Origin: Trichodelitschia bisporula | Lineage: Eukaryota; Ascomycota; Dothideomycetes; Phaeotrichales; Phaeotrichaceae | Assembly (NCBI GenBank): GCA_010356995.1 | Contig: ML996688.1 | Span: 1,586,579 to 1,650,578 of the forward strand | Length of the DNA stretch: 64,000 nt | Direction: 5' to 3' | In this document: piece by piece, positions 10,649-22,697 of the stretch | How positions within the stretch are numbered: the stretch's first letter is position 1 | How the letters are laid out: every line of letters begins with the position of its first letter | The notes under the pieces: generated by a model | Told to the model about the DNA's origin: nothing | The model's database searches: none | The model's input: the letters and a program-made list of their open reading frames with translations, nothing else | Position numbers and translations under genes: made by a program

Positions 10649-11910
10649 TCATTCCCCGTACGGGTAAACCTCCTCTTTCACCCTCCCCACCTCCCGATAC
10701 CCCTCATCAATCAACCGCACCGCCTCATCCACCCCAAGCAACCTTCTTATAACATCCATCTCACTGTGCCCCCTATACCCGCGCATCCGATGACACCACC
10801 TCATCTTCCCCTCCCTGATCAAAAACTCCCCGCCGACCCAGAACGGATTCCCGGCGTTCCAGCGCAGGCGCTCTTCCGTCGCGCGCAGCTGCTTGATCTG
10901 TCCCTTTACCCAATCTCCCCCGGTCATACCCGCCATGTAGCGCGCGGTCCGGGGCCCGGGATTCAGAGTCCAGTTCATGCCGAGGAGTTTGTAGAGCCGC
11001 TTGGATGGGTCTGCGAAGATGGGGAATGGCGTGCCGGTGTGCGCGCGGTAGGCGCGGATGAGTTCCGGGGAGCCGAGGCCGATGATAGTTATTGACGTCG
11101 GCGTCGGGAGCGTGAAATACGTCTGCAAAGAAATAGTATTCGAGAGAGCCTTGAGGTAGTTCTGGCAAGCCTGGGTCGGGGTTAGTATATCACGTTGATA
11201 GTGTTGTGGAGGGGGGAGCCTACGCCGCAGTAAAAATGCCTCACAAAAATAATCAACTGTTGCTCCCCAATCGCATCATCCCCCTCATACAAGCTCCTAA
11301 ACTTCCTCTCATTCCCCTCGCTATCAAACAGCGGTATCTCGCCCGCCTCCGCGAGCGCGCGCGCACTCGGCAATGTATCACTATCCGCAATATCATCGCT
11401 CGTGTCGCTCCCGAACCCATCGAAATACGCATCGAGATCGAATTCAGAAGAATAGTGCGGCTCAAGCCCATACGAGCACTCGTCGTGCGCTTCACAGTCC
11501 CCGTGCGCGTCGGGATAGAAACGCGTGTCGAGTTCGTCGGACTCGTCGTCAGATGCGATGGCGAACTCGTGCTCCTCCTCGCGCCACGCGGAGGCGGTGC
11601 TCGTGCTCGGGCGGCGGTACCCGGAGATAGTAGTCGAGCTCGGCCTCCGCTTGTAGGCCGAGGAGTAATTCGTCGGGGCTGTGGAGTGGCTGTAATGGCT
11701 CGTCGTATCCGAGACCTGGGATTTGGCAGACGCTTTGGATGTGCTGTAGCTGGGCGTGTAGCTAGGCGTGTAGGACGAGCTGTGGAAGTAGGTCGAGACG
11801 CGGGCGTCGGTTGATATTGCGGTTCCGGGGGCGATGTTGCGCTCAAGCGGCCATGATATTTGAGGCCTGGGAGGGGGTGGTGTGGCGGCGCGGCGGCGGA
11901 AGATGGCCAT
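10649..11910 (-). CDS. AhpC/TSA-like thioredoxin-fold protein (AAED1/PRXL2 type) with long N-terminal extension
   Basis: Exons 11910-11224 and 11170-10649 flank a 53-base intron with a clear ACTAAC branch site, giving 402 residues. Splicing restores RHFYCGACQNYLK, the CxxC active-site segment at Cys228 and Cys231 of the AhpC-TSA_2 family, peroxiredoxin-like proteins presumed to reduce peroxides or disulfides. The rest of the domain follows: TSITIIGLGSPELIRAYRAHTG, PFPIFADPSKRLYKLLGM and the C-terminal GGDWVKGQIKQ region. The first 190 residues are Ser/Thr/Tyr-rich, with SYTPSYTPSY repeats and an acidic stretch, and look disordered; that extension is common in fungal members but long. The start MAIFRRR is used because further upstream residues read like leader sequence. 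Substrate unknown. Confidence 0.82.
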
Positions 11911-14900
11911 GGTGGGGAGGTGAACCGAGGAGGGGTTACCGGCTTCCTGAGGAGAGAGTGGTTGATAAAGGGCGGATAGTCGTGTTTGATGCTCTGCCGC
12001 CTGCTGCCATGTGCACGATGCGGCCGGGCGGTTTGATGCGGCCACGCGAGCTGGCTGAGACGAGCCGGGTCGATGTCGCGCTGGCCAGCGGCGGCAGGCT
12101 GCGGCGGGGAAGGTCACGATGGGGAGGAGGAGAGGTGGAGTAGGCGGAGTCGTCGACGTCGAGGAGGAGGGCGTGGCGGTGGTGTTGTACTCCGGCCGTC
12201 AGACAAGGCTGGTACATAAACGGCGCAACCAGGTTCAATTCCGCTGACAGCACAGCAGCACAGCAGTAGAGTAGTACGGGGAGCTTCGGGGAGGGGTGGT
12301 AGATACGTAAATCGGCTGCGGCATGTCCTCTTCTCCCAATGATCCATAGGGCCACTGGTACGGGTTGCAGCTATCCACTGCCTTCGGACATATTTGCCGG
12401 GACGGTGGCTAGCCTCTTACACCTCCTACTCGTACATGTGCTGTCCGGCCATGGCCCTCTTGTCAGCCTGCCAGTTGCCGTTGCGCATGCCCAGAGCGAC
12501 GCCGTCCAAGCCCCGGCAATCAGCCCCGCGCGCGAATGGCAACGTCAGACGGGGGATGCTGCGCGGGAGTGGCGATGGGCGTGCGCCTCGCGTTGGGTGG
12601 GGAGGGGGGGATGGCAGGCGGGGAGGATGCCACGCTGGGGGTGGAGGGGGCGTTTTGGCGTCTCTCTGTGCGGGGGTGTATCGCTACATCTGTCGCTACG
12701 TCTCTCTTAGGGGAGAGAGAAATGGAGCGAGGAACATGGCTGTAATAGGCATGTGGTCCGCCAATGGATGTTCCTACTGGGCAGGAAAAATCCAGTGATT
12801 CCAGTTGGTGGCACAAATAATGTACCGAAGTTGGCGAACTGATTAGCACCGTTAGAACTCCCCTCAAAACTCAACTCACAAACTCTCCGACAACAACTGT
12901 TTATCCATCTTCACTGGTCCGTTTCAGAGACAGTACTTTCGCTCTCTCCTCCGTTCCCGTCTTCATCAGCTCAAGCTTTCTCATCCTCAGCCTCTCACTC
13001 CTCCTCCCGGCGCCTTCTGAAACTTCTGCTGCCATCACTGCTCTCCACTAACAGCCAGCCTCAGCCCTACCTGCTGTAACAGCCGAGAGCAAAGCAAACA
13101 TCATCGTCTCGCAGCCTCAATCGTCGCATAGACGGGACGCACGCACCTCGCCTCCCCCGTCTCGCACGAAAAGCCCGAAGAACCGAGCCCGATCGTAAAA
13201 CCCAGTAAGAAAAATCAGCCTGCAGCCGCCGCGTGCCCTTTCCAGGCCAGGCACCACGCCCCTCACCATCCAGGCACCGCACCACTCACTCCCATGATCC
13301 AACCGGCCATGCCGCTTCTGCATCTGCGTGTCTCTGCGGCGCAAAAGAGAGGTGCGCAGAGACCGCGGCGGCGCGGGGCGCGATTGGCTTAGGCGCGGCG
13401 CGGCTTGCGTGATCGCGCGGGCGCGGGAGCCAGTGGGAAGGGCGGGCCGGGGTGGTGGTTGTGACGATCCGGAAATAGTTGCGCTGGTTGGAGGGGAACA
13501 GCGAATAGCACTCGCAACTACTCCGCAGACACCAAACTACTAGCAGACCGCCCTCGTCGGCGAAGGAAAGATTTGCCTGGGATAGATGACGGAGTTGGTC
13601 CTCAGAGGATTGATCCCAACATCCCGTTATTTGTGTTGTGTGCAAACGCCTTTTTGCTTCTGTGATGTTGTGTGGGTTGGGCGCACGGAATTAAGGGCAC
13701 GCACCAACGTGATATGTCCCCTTTCCAGCACGTCCCCCGAAATGACCTTCGCGAAGCCTTTGCGAATCGCCGCTAGTCTGGCCCCAGAGCCGCGGAGACC
13801 GATCCGCCTTTTATCCGAAGCCTCAGGTAGCCCCGTGGGGATGGGAGGAAGGAGGCTGAGATGGGGGCGCGAACGAACCGGGTCGAGAACCTCTGAAGCG
13901 AAAGCCTCATCTGACAGTCTCACGAACCACGGCGGCGCGGGGCGGCCGTGCTATTTCAAGCCCGTTCGTTATCGGCTTGCCGACCTCGTTCGCTTCGGCC
14001 GGTTTGGATCTATCACCCAGGAGAAGCGTCCGCACATGCCTGTGGACGCGACGATATGAAGGGCTGCGCGCCCGGTCGTCGGGTCGAGGTATCTACTTGA
14101 TCGCCACCAGGATTGCCGATATACAAATCCTTTGGACCATTTATGGCGCGGGAAAAGGGACTGGATGATGGCGTGCGGGCGAATTGGTTCAATATCGACG
14201 CTCGTGTACGGTTATCGCCTGCTGGATACCGCTCGCTGCTGCCGTCGCTTTGTTGTTGTAGCAGCAACATCGTCGTCAGGGAGACAGAGCGTCGGCCGCG
14301 GCGTCCACCCGTCCCACCCCATCGCGGCGGGCCCATTGATTCAGAAGCGCCGGCCGGTTGGTTACGCGGACGAACCACACCAGCGTAGCACAGTAAAAAA
14401 AGCCTTCGTCAACCATTGCACAGAGTGCGGACAGTTCTGGCGAGGCCGATTTTGCAGTACCGCCTACCAGCTCACCGACCCAGACCCCCGTCCACAGTGC
14501 AGGAACGCAGCTTCGCGGCGAAAGCCGTAAACCGGCAGCATGAAGCGAGCATCCAGATAGCAAGCAGCCTCCCCGCCTGCATGGTGCATGAAACTCCTGC
14601 GCCAGCTGTCGCGCCCTCCACGTCAAACCAACTCTCCGATCCCGCCACCAACGCATGCGGCGCTTAGCATCTGCGGCTGCTATTTGTGGGCGCGGCTGCT
14701 GCGGTTGGCGCTGGCCGCGCGGGTCGCATTCGGCTTTGGGGGGGTTCGAATGAGGAGTGTTCGGAGGGTTTGGCAAAGACGTTGGACGTTGGACAGTGGT
14801 GAAGATGAGAAGGATGGGGGACTGGGGAAGTTTCGACGGAGGGCCGTCCGGTGGTGGTGTGGCGCATGTGTGGCGCATTGTGGGTCAAGGGTCGTTTTGC

Positions 14901-16135
14901 GGGGTGACGAACATTGAGTTCGACAACGTTTGCTTTTTGGGAAGTTTTGAACGGAGGTTTCTTGATGATTGTATCGATGATGATGCCACGATTTCGCTTT
15001 GCTACTCTGCATTGATTGAGGTTTGATGTCGCCCTACGGGGTTGCGTCGAGAATTGAATGGCATGGTCGAGGCTGGCGGTTGAAGCGCATGCGGAGAATG
15101 TCCCGAAGCTTCACTTCATCAGACGTCATGAAGTTGAGCGATCTGAACAGCTGCTCTTCTGGCCATGACAGATGAGCAGTCTCATTTCCAGGCGAGCGTG
15201 GAACCGCAAATTATAAACTTCCATGTTCCATTTCTTAATCGGGACCACGATGCTTTCAAATAGTTGGGATTCGGGAACGCTTCCGGATTTTCATTTCTAT
15301 CACTTCAAAGCGCTATGAATTAGACCCATAAGCCTTCGTTTCTATCCATGTTGTTATCAAGGTTGACAAGAATCTACGTTGGGATAGAATGCGAGGCCGA
15401 CAAATGAAGCTGCGTTATCAGCCTCGATGGCAGCCTTGCGTCTTAACCATCACCAACTTACAACACGAGCACTCCACGAAACATGAACAAAATTGGGATT
15501 CCACACGCTACGAGAGGCCTATAGCCTTTAAAGTAACAAAAGGCTCTCCTCCCGGAAGGCTACGAAAAGCCTCACAAAGCGGGATTTTTTCGATTCAAAC
15601 ACTCGACTTCACAGGCATGCTGTACCTAGCGGTGTCCCACTAGATCCATGTATCCGGGGTTCCTACACAGAATGATGGATATAAATTGCGGAGACGAGCA
15701 ATATATAGGCACATTGGCAGTTCGGGGCAAACAACGCTGCTAGACGCAGCTCAGTACTTGATTGAAAGGTCGTCTAATACCATCTCAAACATCCCCATAA
15801 TCACCCTCATACTCATCGGTTACCAGGCTCGCCCTCCCCACCGTCAGCCCACTACCTCCTATCACCGTCTGATCCTGCACAGCTGACTGCTCTTCTGACT
15901 CCAAACCGCTTCAGTAGAGGCCTCAGGTTGTTCCGGCGTTCCAATGCAAAGCGAACTGGGAGGTCTACTCGAACGGCAGACACGAACGTGTTCCGAGGCA
16001 AGATCATACAGAACATTACTTTCCAATGCTATATGGTTCAGACTTAACACCGTTGAAGATGCATCCCAATCTACGCTAGCCCACCATCAAACCAGCCGAC
16101 GCCCGCTGTCACCAAGCCCATGCAGCGTCCACAAT
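11911..16135. other. 4.2-kb gene-poor interval
   Basis: Upstream of the AhpC/TSA-like gene and downstream of the short-chain dehydrogenase. Reading frames of up to 200 codons occur on both strands, but they overlap each other, lack family motifs and show low-complexity Arg/Pro/Ser composition expected from GC-rich noncoding DNA. A pyrimidine-rich stretch at about 12860-13080 resembles a fungal leader, but no coding start follows it. No transposon ends, tRNA or rRNA were seen. Confidence 0.5.
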
Positions 16136-16873
16136 CTACCACGGCACCTCCTCCCCATTACGAAACCACTTCCCAGTCATATCCAGCCCGCCCTGCGTCG
16201 CCATAGCAACCAATTCCTTGGCCCCATCTTCCGGCGGTGCCGTCCCGCTATAGTTATTGAGGTTGGTCGCGCAGTACCCAGGACAAACAATCGTAACCGT
16301 AATCCCATCCTCCTTCAGCAATACCGTGTAGTACCCGGCCAGGCCGTTCAGCGCCGACTTGGTGATGCTGTACCCCAGATACGCGGTCTGCGGCGGACGG
16401 CTCAAAGTCACCGCAACGCTGCCGAGCGTGGAACTGACGAACACGATACGCCGACCGGGCGCTGGGGCCTTGGATGCCTTGAGCAGCGGGACGAGGGCTT
16501 GGGTGACCAGGTGCGTGCCGACGACGTTTGTATTGTAGGAGTGGTTGAATTCCTTGCGCATCTCATCCTGGAAGAAGGTGTAGCCCGCGGCATTGTTGAT
16601 CAGAATATCAAGATAGCCATACTTGGTCTTGATGTACTCTGCGGCTGCTGTGATGGTATCGTCCTTTTCCAGATCGATGACAATCGGCTCCAGCTGCGAG
16701 GGGTCGAGGGGGGGGTTGGCTTCGAGAAGCTTTGCGACGGCCGCCTTGCCCTTTTCCAGGTCCCGGCATCCGACGAGAACTTTGTGGTTGTGCTGGGTTG
16801 TGAGGATTTCGGCGGCGTAGTATCCAAGGCCTTGGTTTGCGCCGGTCACGAGGGTGAGGAGCTGCTGAGACAT
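16136..16873 (-). CDS. Short-chain dehydrogenase/reductase (classical SDR)
   Basis: Single-exon gene for 245 residues. NAD(P)-dependent oxidoreductase with Rossmann fold. Visible motifs in order: TGANQGLG cofactor loop (about residues 9-16), DLEKDD acidic turn, NNAAG (about 90), the Ser of VFVSSTLGS and the catalytic YSITK with TyrxxxLys (about 170-175), then VCPGYCATNLN (about 205). The carbonyl-reductase-like layout and the N-terminal LVTGANQGLGYYAAE suggest a small cytosolic reductase; the substrate cannot be inferred. The open frame reaches 16945 upstream, but MSQQLL directly before the Rossmann strand is the natural start. It lies head-to-tail with plp1 with 286 bases between them. Confidence 0.88.
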   Translation of the reverse strand: MSQQLLTLVTGANQGLGYYAAEILTTQHNHKVLVGCRDLEKGKAAVAKLLEANPPLDPSQLEPIVIDLEKDDTITAAAEYIKTKYGYLDILINNAAGYTFFQDEMRKEFNHSYNTNVVGTHLVTQALVPLLKASKAPAPGRRIVFVSSTLGSVAVTLSRPPQTAYLGYSITKSALNGLAGYYTVLLKEDGITVTIVCPGYCATNLNNYSGTAPPEDGAKELVAMATQGGLDMTGKWFRNGEEVPW

Positions 16874-17159
16874 CTTGGGCTGGAAGTGTATCGGATTGAG
16901 CTTCGAGACACGGTAAGTGAAGGACTTAATAATGAACAACTTCACATCAATGTCCCAGCTTTATATGCTTCGCTTTGTACTGCAGCCTAGGCGCCTAAAT
17001 CCGATAGCCCCATTCAGCAGCGGTGCGGAGGTGTTCGCCGGTTGCTTGGTAATCCGGGGTACGTACATCCGTAGAGCGTTCGGACATAGCGAGAAGATCG
17101 GTTCCCTATCACCGGTGGCCCTCCGGACATGAGAATCTAGCTGTACATTCTTGTATTCC

Positions 17160-17840
17160 CTAGTCCCAATCGTCATCGTCTTCCTCCTCCTGTTTGGCTG
17201 GTTTCCTGCCTGTTCCGATGAAACCCCTAGCATCGGCCTCGTTAAGTTTCGCTCTTACTAGAACGCCGGACTGGAGAAGACGAGCTTCCAAATCCTTGGT
17301 CGTGAAGTTGTCGCCATTCCCCAGGCCCTCGAAGCCAATGATGCGGTCCGCGCCAATTGCATCAACGAAGGCTATGACACAGGGGAGGACTTGGACTTTA
17401 AGTTTGGTTACGAGGAAGGGCGCATTATCGACGTTCACTTTGAGGAAGCGAGTGTCGAAGTGTTTGGGTGCAAGCGCCTACAGTAATGATGAGCAGACGA
17501 TTGCTAGAGCCAGTAGCTGACAGACCTCCAGATGCCGGTCTATGACGCCGCAGCGGCCAAAGTCGTTCTTGTAAAAGTGGACAACCACGTACTTCGTGCT
17601 TGTCGTGATGTCCATGACGCTCTTCTCGTCCATGGCTTCAGTGTATGTGCCATTCCCCTCCTCGCGCATCTTCTTTGCCCGTGTGAATTCCGAGTGTAGC
17701 TGCTGGAGCCGCTGTTCGCGGTAGCCGGAGAGGGCTTCGTCGTCATCTTCTTCGAGTTCCGCGATGAGCGCGTCTTCGTCATCCGAGTCGAGCGTCCGCC
17801 GGTCCAGCAAGCCGGCAACTTTGGAGTCTATGCGTGACAT
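17160..17840 (-). CDS. plp1: Phosducin-like thioredoxin-fold protein Plp1 (TXNDC9 type)
   Basis: Exons 17840-17526 and 17477-17160 with a 48-base intron give 210 residues. Plp1/TXNDC9 binds the CCT chaperonin and modulates tubulin and actin folding. The N-terminal helix region (SDDEDALIAELEEDDDEALSGYREQRLQQLHSEF) is typical, followed by the thioredoxin fold (KYVVVHFYKNDFGRCGVIDRHLE, then ALAPKHFDTRFLKV after splicing, then NAPFLVTKLKVQVLPCVIAF). The Cys-x-x-Cys of true thioredoxins is reduced to a single Cys in GRCGVID, as in the family. The C-terminus is acidic (QEEEDDDDWD). The intron starts with GTCTGT, a non-consensus donor, but both frame and conservation require it. Confidence 0.9.
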
Positions 17841-18733
17841 TGTGAAGGGTGGTGGTTCACTTGGAAGGCGTCAATTGCCCTTCTTCATCGTCTCCCTCGC
17901 AATGTTGCCTCCCCTACGCACATGTGGGGCACGGTTGATGTCCGGAGCCGGGGCTACCCGTTCCGGGCCAACCTTGCCTCAACTTCCCCAAAACTTCGGA
18001 GCCGTTGAGAAGCACTTGTCACGAAGCTCCATATTGTAGCTTCTCTACGATCATATGTGGCATTATATATGGCATTGGATGAGAAATATTCGCCATGCTG
18101 GCAATCGGTAAGAAGTTTCAAACGCGTGTAATGCCAATTGCCGAAAACCAGATCCGTCAACCTCCTTGGAAGCCGTGTTTGTTTATCGATGTATCCCCAA
18201 GTCGAAATTATTCCTTGGGAGACCTGAACAATAGCAGAGCCGTTGCCAAAACAGGTGCGAGCCCTACCTTCAATACCTTAAGCATTGCCATCGGGGGACT
18301 ACACCTCGCAGATCAAGATGCAGGCACACAGGCCGGAAGGAGCACACGAGGACTCAAGTCTTCGCCCGGATACGCTAAAACTCATGTTCGAGGATGAACA
18401 TCGACTTAAGGTGCCGATCCAAGGCTCTGATCTGAATCATGAAGTAATATATGTCGGTTGCCAGATCTAGCGACTCTTGATTCCGATCCGATCTCTACTC
18501 GTTTCAGATTGGTTGCTGGCCCACGCGGCGATCAATCAAGCAGTCTTCCAGAAGCCCATTTGTGTCAATGCATGATTTGGCATGAATGGTTCGTTTACGC
18601 TGTCACTCATCCATCGCTCCTACAATCTCCGGTGCTCTGGGAGTACGTCACAGCATATATCCCAGCAAGACCTGGTGTCCGGCTCTCTTCTTGGCTTCTC
18701 GGCCTGCAGTTCTCTTCATAGTCTCTCATTAAG
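17841..18733. other. Divergent intergenic region between plp1 and the esterase gene
   Basis: Promoters of two divergent genes. An ATATAT element is present before the esterase ATG. No additional gene was recognised. Confidence 0.55.
18655..18660 (+). promoter_or_regulatory. TATA-like element of the CE5 esterase gene
   Basis: ATATAT lies about 75 bases upstream of the esterase ATG, a normal fungal TATA distance. The function is inferred from position only. Confidence 0.4.
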
Positions 18734-19508
18734 ATGCTCTTAATCCAGATCCTCGCTATTCTTCCTTTCTTTGCGGCAGCCCAGGACTCAGCACCCGAAG
18801 GCCTAATCGCTGCATCCACAGCACAATGTCCTCCGGTCCACCTGATAGTCGCGCGCGCCAGCGGCGAACGGCCTGGCGAGGGGATCATCTCATCTCTGTC
18901 TAATGCCATCAAGCAAGCCGTTCCAGGCTCCACCTCCGAGGCTCTGAACTATCCAGCTAAGATGCCCTACTCTGGGTCCATTCCAGTCGGCGTGACAAAT
19001 CTCAAAGCTGCGATCGCACGGTACACGCAACAATGTCCGTCTGGCAAGCTCGTGCTATTAGGGTACAGCCAGGGAGGCGCCGTGATAACGGATACGCTGT
19101 GCGGGGGAGGAGGAAAGGAAGTCGGGCCTGCGACGCCGGGGCTTACGGCGGAGGAAGGGAGACTGATCAAGGCTGTTGTTTCGATGGGGGATCCGAGATT
19201 TGTGCCTGGGATGTCCTACGACAAAGGAACAAACAAGAATAAGGGAGGTGTAAGTAGCCCTCGCCGTCCTGCCTGTCGGGCGTGCCTGCTTACTGATCGA
19301 TGGACAGGTTGCCGAACGAAACCGGGCTGCGGCACCATGTCCTGTTTGGGCTTCAAGGATGGTGTCTTACTGCGATGCCAACGACTCCAGATGCGCGAGC
19401 GGGAGTAGCTTGGAAGTGCACAAGACGTACACCGAGAGATACAACAACCAAGCAAAGGCGTTTGTGCTGGAAAAGCTGCAGGATGCCCGACCTCTAGGTG
19501 GGAGTTAG
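18734..19508 (+). CDS. Secreted cutinase / acetylxylan esterase (CE5)
   Basis: Serine esterase of the cutinase family that cleaves cutin polyester or acetyl groups of xylan outside the cell. Exons 18734-19249 and 19308-19508 with a 58-base intron give 238 residues. Signal peptide: MLLIQILAILPFFAAAQ. The mature domain starts at QCPPVHLIVARASGE. The nucleophile Ser112 sits in GYSQGG, Asp198 in the YCDANDSRC loop and His210 in LEVHKTY, so the triad is complete; paired cysteines flank the strands as in the family. The phrase RASGERPGEG and the NYPA segment lean towards acetylxylan-esterase-like members rather than classic cutinases. Reading through the intron gives a wrong C-terminus without Asp and His, which supports the splice. 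Confidence 0.9.
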
Positions 19509-20212
19509 CTTCTAAATTCGAACCACGTTTGAGCTTCACTGGTCTTGTCTGTCTCATGCAGTGAAACAAGTTCCAGCTGTAGACCATGTTGTAGTCATGG
19601 ATTCGGTCCCCGAATGCCTAAGTCGAAAGACCGAACAAATCCTTTGTAGTATGGGATTCGGGATGCAGGATCCAAGGGGAGGATGCAGTTCTGTCTTATC
19701 ATCGTAGCGAGCCATTCAGCCTAGCAGCAAGAGCAGCAGCAGCTGTGGAGGCGTGACAGGTGTTATCAAATGAGGCTGTGCCGCCTGCCGTCGGCATTCA
19801 GTTTGTCGGACAGCGTTTGTTGTCAGTGTTCACGAAGTGAAATATCGTTTCAGTGGTGGCATCACGTAGGAATGCAGAAGCAGCTTAGGACAAAGGTGCA
19901 AAGCACAGTCAAGACCGAAGCGACTGGAAGCAGCGACGCAGGATCCGACAGATAAACGGAGTTCGGGGGCGGTGAGCCAGACCAGTGTGGCTTCTGCCTC
20001 CGCCCATCGGCAGAATCACGCCAAGCAGGCCGCTTGCGACCTGCCGTCACTGGGGCACCCCATTTCATTGCTGTGCCTTTCACCAAACCCCACGTTCTTA
20101 AAGACCTTGTTGACAGCTACACCTTTACCACTACAACTCGAACACCTGGAACTTGTCTTGTCTGTAAACTCACATCACATTTGTTCCATCTCCTTCTCTC
20201 AGCAGTATCAAC
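19509..20212. other. Intergenic between esterase and skp1
   Basis: Downstream region of the esterase and promoter of skp1. No gene, repeat or RNA recognised. Confidence 0.5.
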
Positions 20213-20804
20213 ATGTCTGCTACTCAGAAGCTCACCCTCACCTCGTCCGATGGCATTGATATCGAAGTCGGTTCGTCAAGCCTCTGTCTGCCCTGACCGA
20301 CACGAAACTAATATTCACAGAGCGGAAGGTCGTTGAGCGCTCGGTTCTAATCCGTAACCTGCTCGAGGATTTGGCTGAGACCGCCACGCTCGAGCCGATC
20401 CCCATCCCTAACGTCAATGAACCTGTCCTGAAGAAGGTCTTGGAGTGGTGCGAGCATCACAAGGACGATCCCGTCAGCATGGGCGATGACGACTCCGACT
20501 CTCGCAAGAAGCAGACGGACATCGATGAATGGGATCAGAAATACATGTCGGTCGATCAAGAGATGCTCTTCGAGATAATCCTGGTACGTACCGCACCCCC
20601 ATCACATTTACACCGCTAATATATCAGGCTGCGAACTACCTTGACATCAAGGCCCTCCTCGATGTTGGCTGCAAGACGGTTGCCAACATGATCAAGGGCA
20701 AGTCGCCAGAGGAAATCCGCAAGACTTTCAACATCCAGAACGACTTTACCCCCGAAGAGGAGGAGCAGATTCGTCGCGAGAACGAGTGGGCTGAAGACCG
20801 CTAG
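20213..20804 (+). CDS. skp1: SCF ubiquitin ligase adaptor Skp1
   Basis: Skp1 links cullin-1 to F-box proteins in SCF ubiquitin ligases and also serves at kinetochores. Exons 20213-20270, 20321-20583 and 20628-20804, introns of 50 and 44 bases, 165 residues, the family length. The BTB/POZ-like N-terminus is seen ([21 protein letters not shown], then [21 protein letters not shown]), then the acidic variable loop ([22 protein letters not shown]) and the F-box-binding helices ([52 protein letters not shown]). Every conserved block is intact. The first donor is GTTCGT, a weak form that recurs in two other genes of this window. Confidence 0.97.
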
Positions 20805-21410
20805 GTTCGCTGCTCTGAGTAGGAGGATGAGTGGGGCTGATGACTGCTAGTGCATTTTTCTGTCTGATTTTGTTTCCGGCGTTATGGCCAGGTTTAAACT
20901 GGATGGGAGACGCCTTTGTGCAACAGAGGGCTGTTATCGTTACCGGAGGACTTAATTCTCCGACGATAGCTCCCACGAAGTATGAAAGGCACATATGAAG
21001 CTCGAATGACAGAACGATTCCCGGAACCCCCTTTGAAAAACACATGCGCCGAGTGATTTGCATCTACTTTCATCAACCTTCTCATTAGATCTATCTCCCA
21101 CGCCGTCGCAAGCATCCAGACACCCTTTCGTCCCAAAAGAACCCGAGGATGTCCGCAAGAGATCGCTCTGAAACCCGAATCCAGAGCCAAACAGGAAACG
21201 CCAACACCGCGGGCTGTGAGCCAGGCCACAGGACCTGCGTCGACCTGGCATGCCTTGAATCGAAGCGGGAATGGGGGGTCTAGGAGGTAGATGGAGAGCT
21301 AAAGGTATACAAGGTAATACAGGCCCGGCACGCGAAAACAATGAATCCTTTTTTGCGGTTCGCATCTGCGTCCGGAATGTGGGTCGGGCACAACATGCCA
21401 GCTTGCAGGT
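20805..21410. other. Convergent intergenic region
   Basis: 3' regions of skp1 and the GDP-mannose transporter. Nothing else recognised. Confidence 0.5.
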
Positions 21411-22697
21411 TTAATCCTTCAGCGCATCCTTCACGCTCTGGTTGCTTGCGCTGCCCACCGGGTTCGCAACCGGAAGCTCCTCCGAGGCAGGCTTCTTGAG
21501 CTTTGCGATCGCGAACACAACACCACTGATACAGCCCACTATGATGGCACTGATACTGCCGAAGGTGACGGGGGCGTCGAAGAAGATCAAGCCGCTAATG
21601 GCGATGGGCAGCTTGTTGAGGGCACCGACCATGCTATAGATGGTGCTAGTCGTGACACGGACGCACCAAGCCGAGGAATAAGAGATGAAGACGGTCGACA
21701 GGCCGGAGAAGATCATGGCCATAATGATGTTGTTCCGCTGGTCGATGGGGAAGTTGCGCGACAGGTTGGCCGAGGACCAGTCTTCGATGAGGAGCGAGGA
21801 GGCCAGAAGAATCGGGATGGTGAGCAGGTTGTTGTAGAACATGGCTAGAGATGTCAGCCGGCGGTGTACGAGGACAAAGTTAGAGACTCACTATCGAAAT
21901 CCTTGAAGTTGGTCAATTTGATGCGCTTCCGCATACCGAGCGCATATGATGCCGTGCACAGGCAGTTGACCAGCATCCAGAAGTATCCGGCATTCAGAGT
22001 CGAGACTGCCTGGCTAGCCTTCTCCGAGGAGCTATGGCTGCTCAGGGCGTACTGAATGTCCGACCACGCAGCAATGACGGAGCTGACAACCATGAGGCCG
22101 AATGAGGAGAGGGTCAGCTTGGATACGGAGCCGCCGAACCAAAGAACCTCGCCATATGCGATCAAGATGATGGTCAGATTCTTGAAGATCGTGTATACGG
22201 GAATCGAGAGGAATTGCAGCGCCTTGGACCCGGTGTAGATCATGCCGATAAGGAGGAGGGAGATCGGAAACCCTGTCTCGTCAGTATCCCTCCGAGAGTT
22301 ACGGTGTCTTCTGAAAGCTTACACTTCTTCGCCTCATCAGAGTTGTAGTCCCGATATGAGATGAAGCCCATAGACTTCGCCGTCTGGATAGCTATCACGC
22401 AGACAACAGACTGACATGGTTAGCCGCACGGCCAACACAACGCGAACGTCCACCAACCTGTACGCAGAGCAGGAAGAAGTTGAGGTTGTAGTCGAGACCC
22501 GAGAGAACGTATTTGTTCGTGACGGTCATTAATATCGACGAGAAGCAGTAGAATATGATGGCAAGGAGGCCATTGTTGGCGAGACTCGTGTGCGGCGGAG
22601 CCATGGACGCGCTTCGGGACGGGCTTGCCTCGAACTTCTCCCTCTCCCGGTCGTCGATGACAACGGCGTAGTCACCTCTCTTCTTGTCGTCAGACAT
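21411..22697 (-). CDS. gmt1: GDP-mannose transporter of the Golgi (Vrg4/GmtA type)
   Basis: Antiporter that brings GDP-mannose into the Golgi lumen for glycoprotein and glycolipid mannosylation. Exons 22697-22458, 22410-22323, 22272-21892 and 21844-21411 (introns 47, 50 and 47 bases) give 380 residues. The cytosolic N-terminus is followed by about ten membrane helices, beginning [19 protein letters not shown]. Family signatures: [35 protein letters not shown], and the GDP-mannose recognition motif GALNKLP in the last third. The protein ends in a short soluble tail. It is transcribed away from the WDR70 homologue across 554 bases. Loss of the yeast homologue is lethal, so an intact gene is expected. 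Confidence 0.95.

Noticed and set aside
14740-14770. GGGTTCGAAT as a tRNA T-loop candidate
   Set aside because: No five-base T stem and no cloverleaf upstream.
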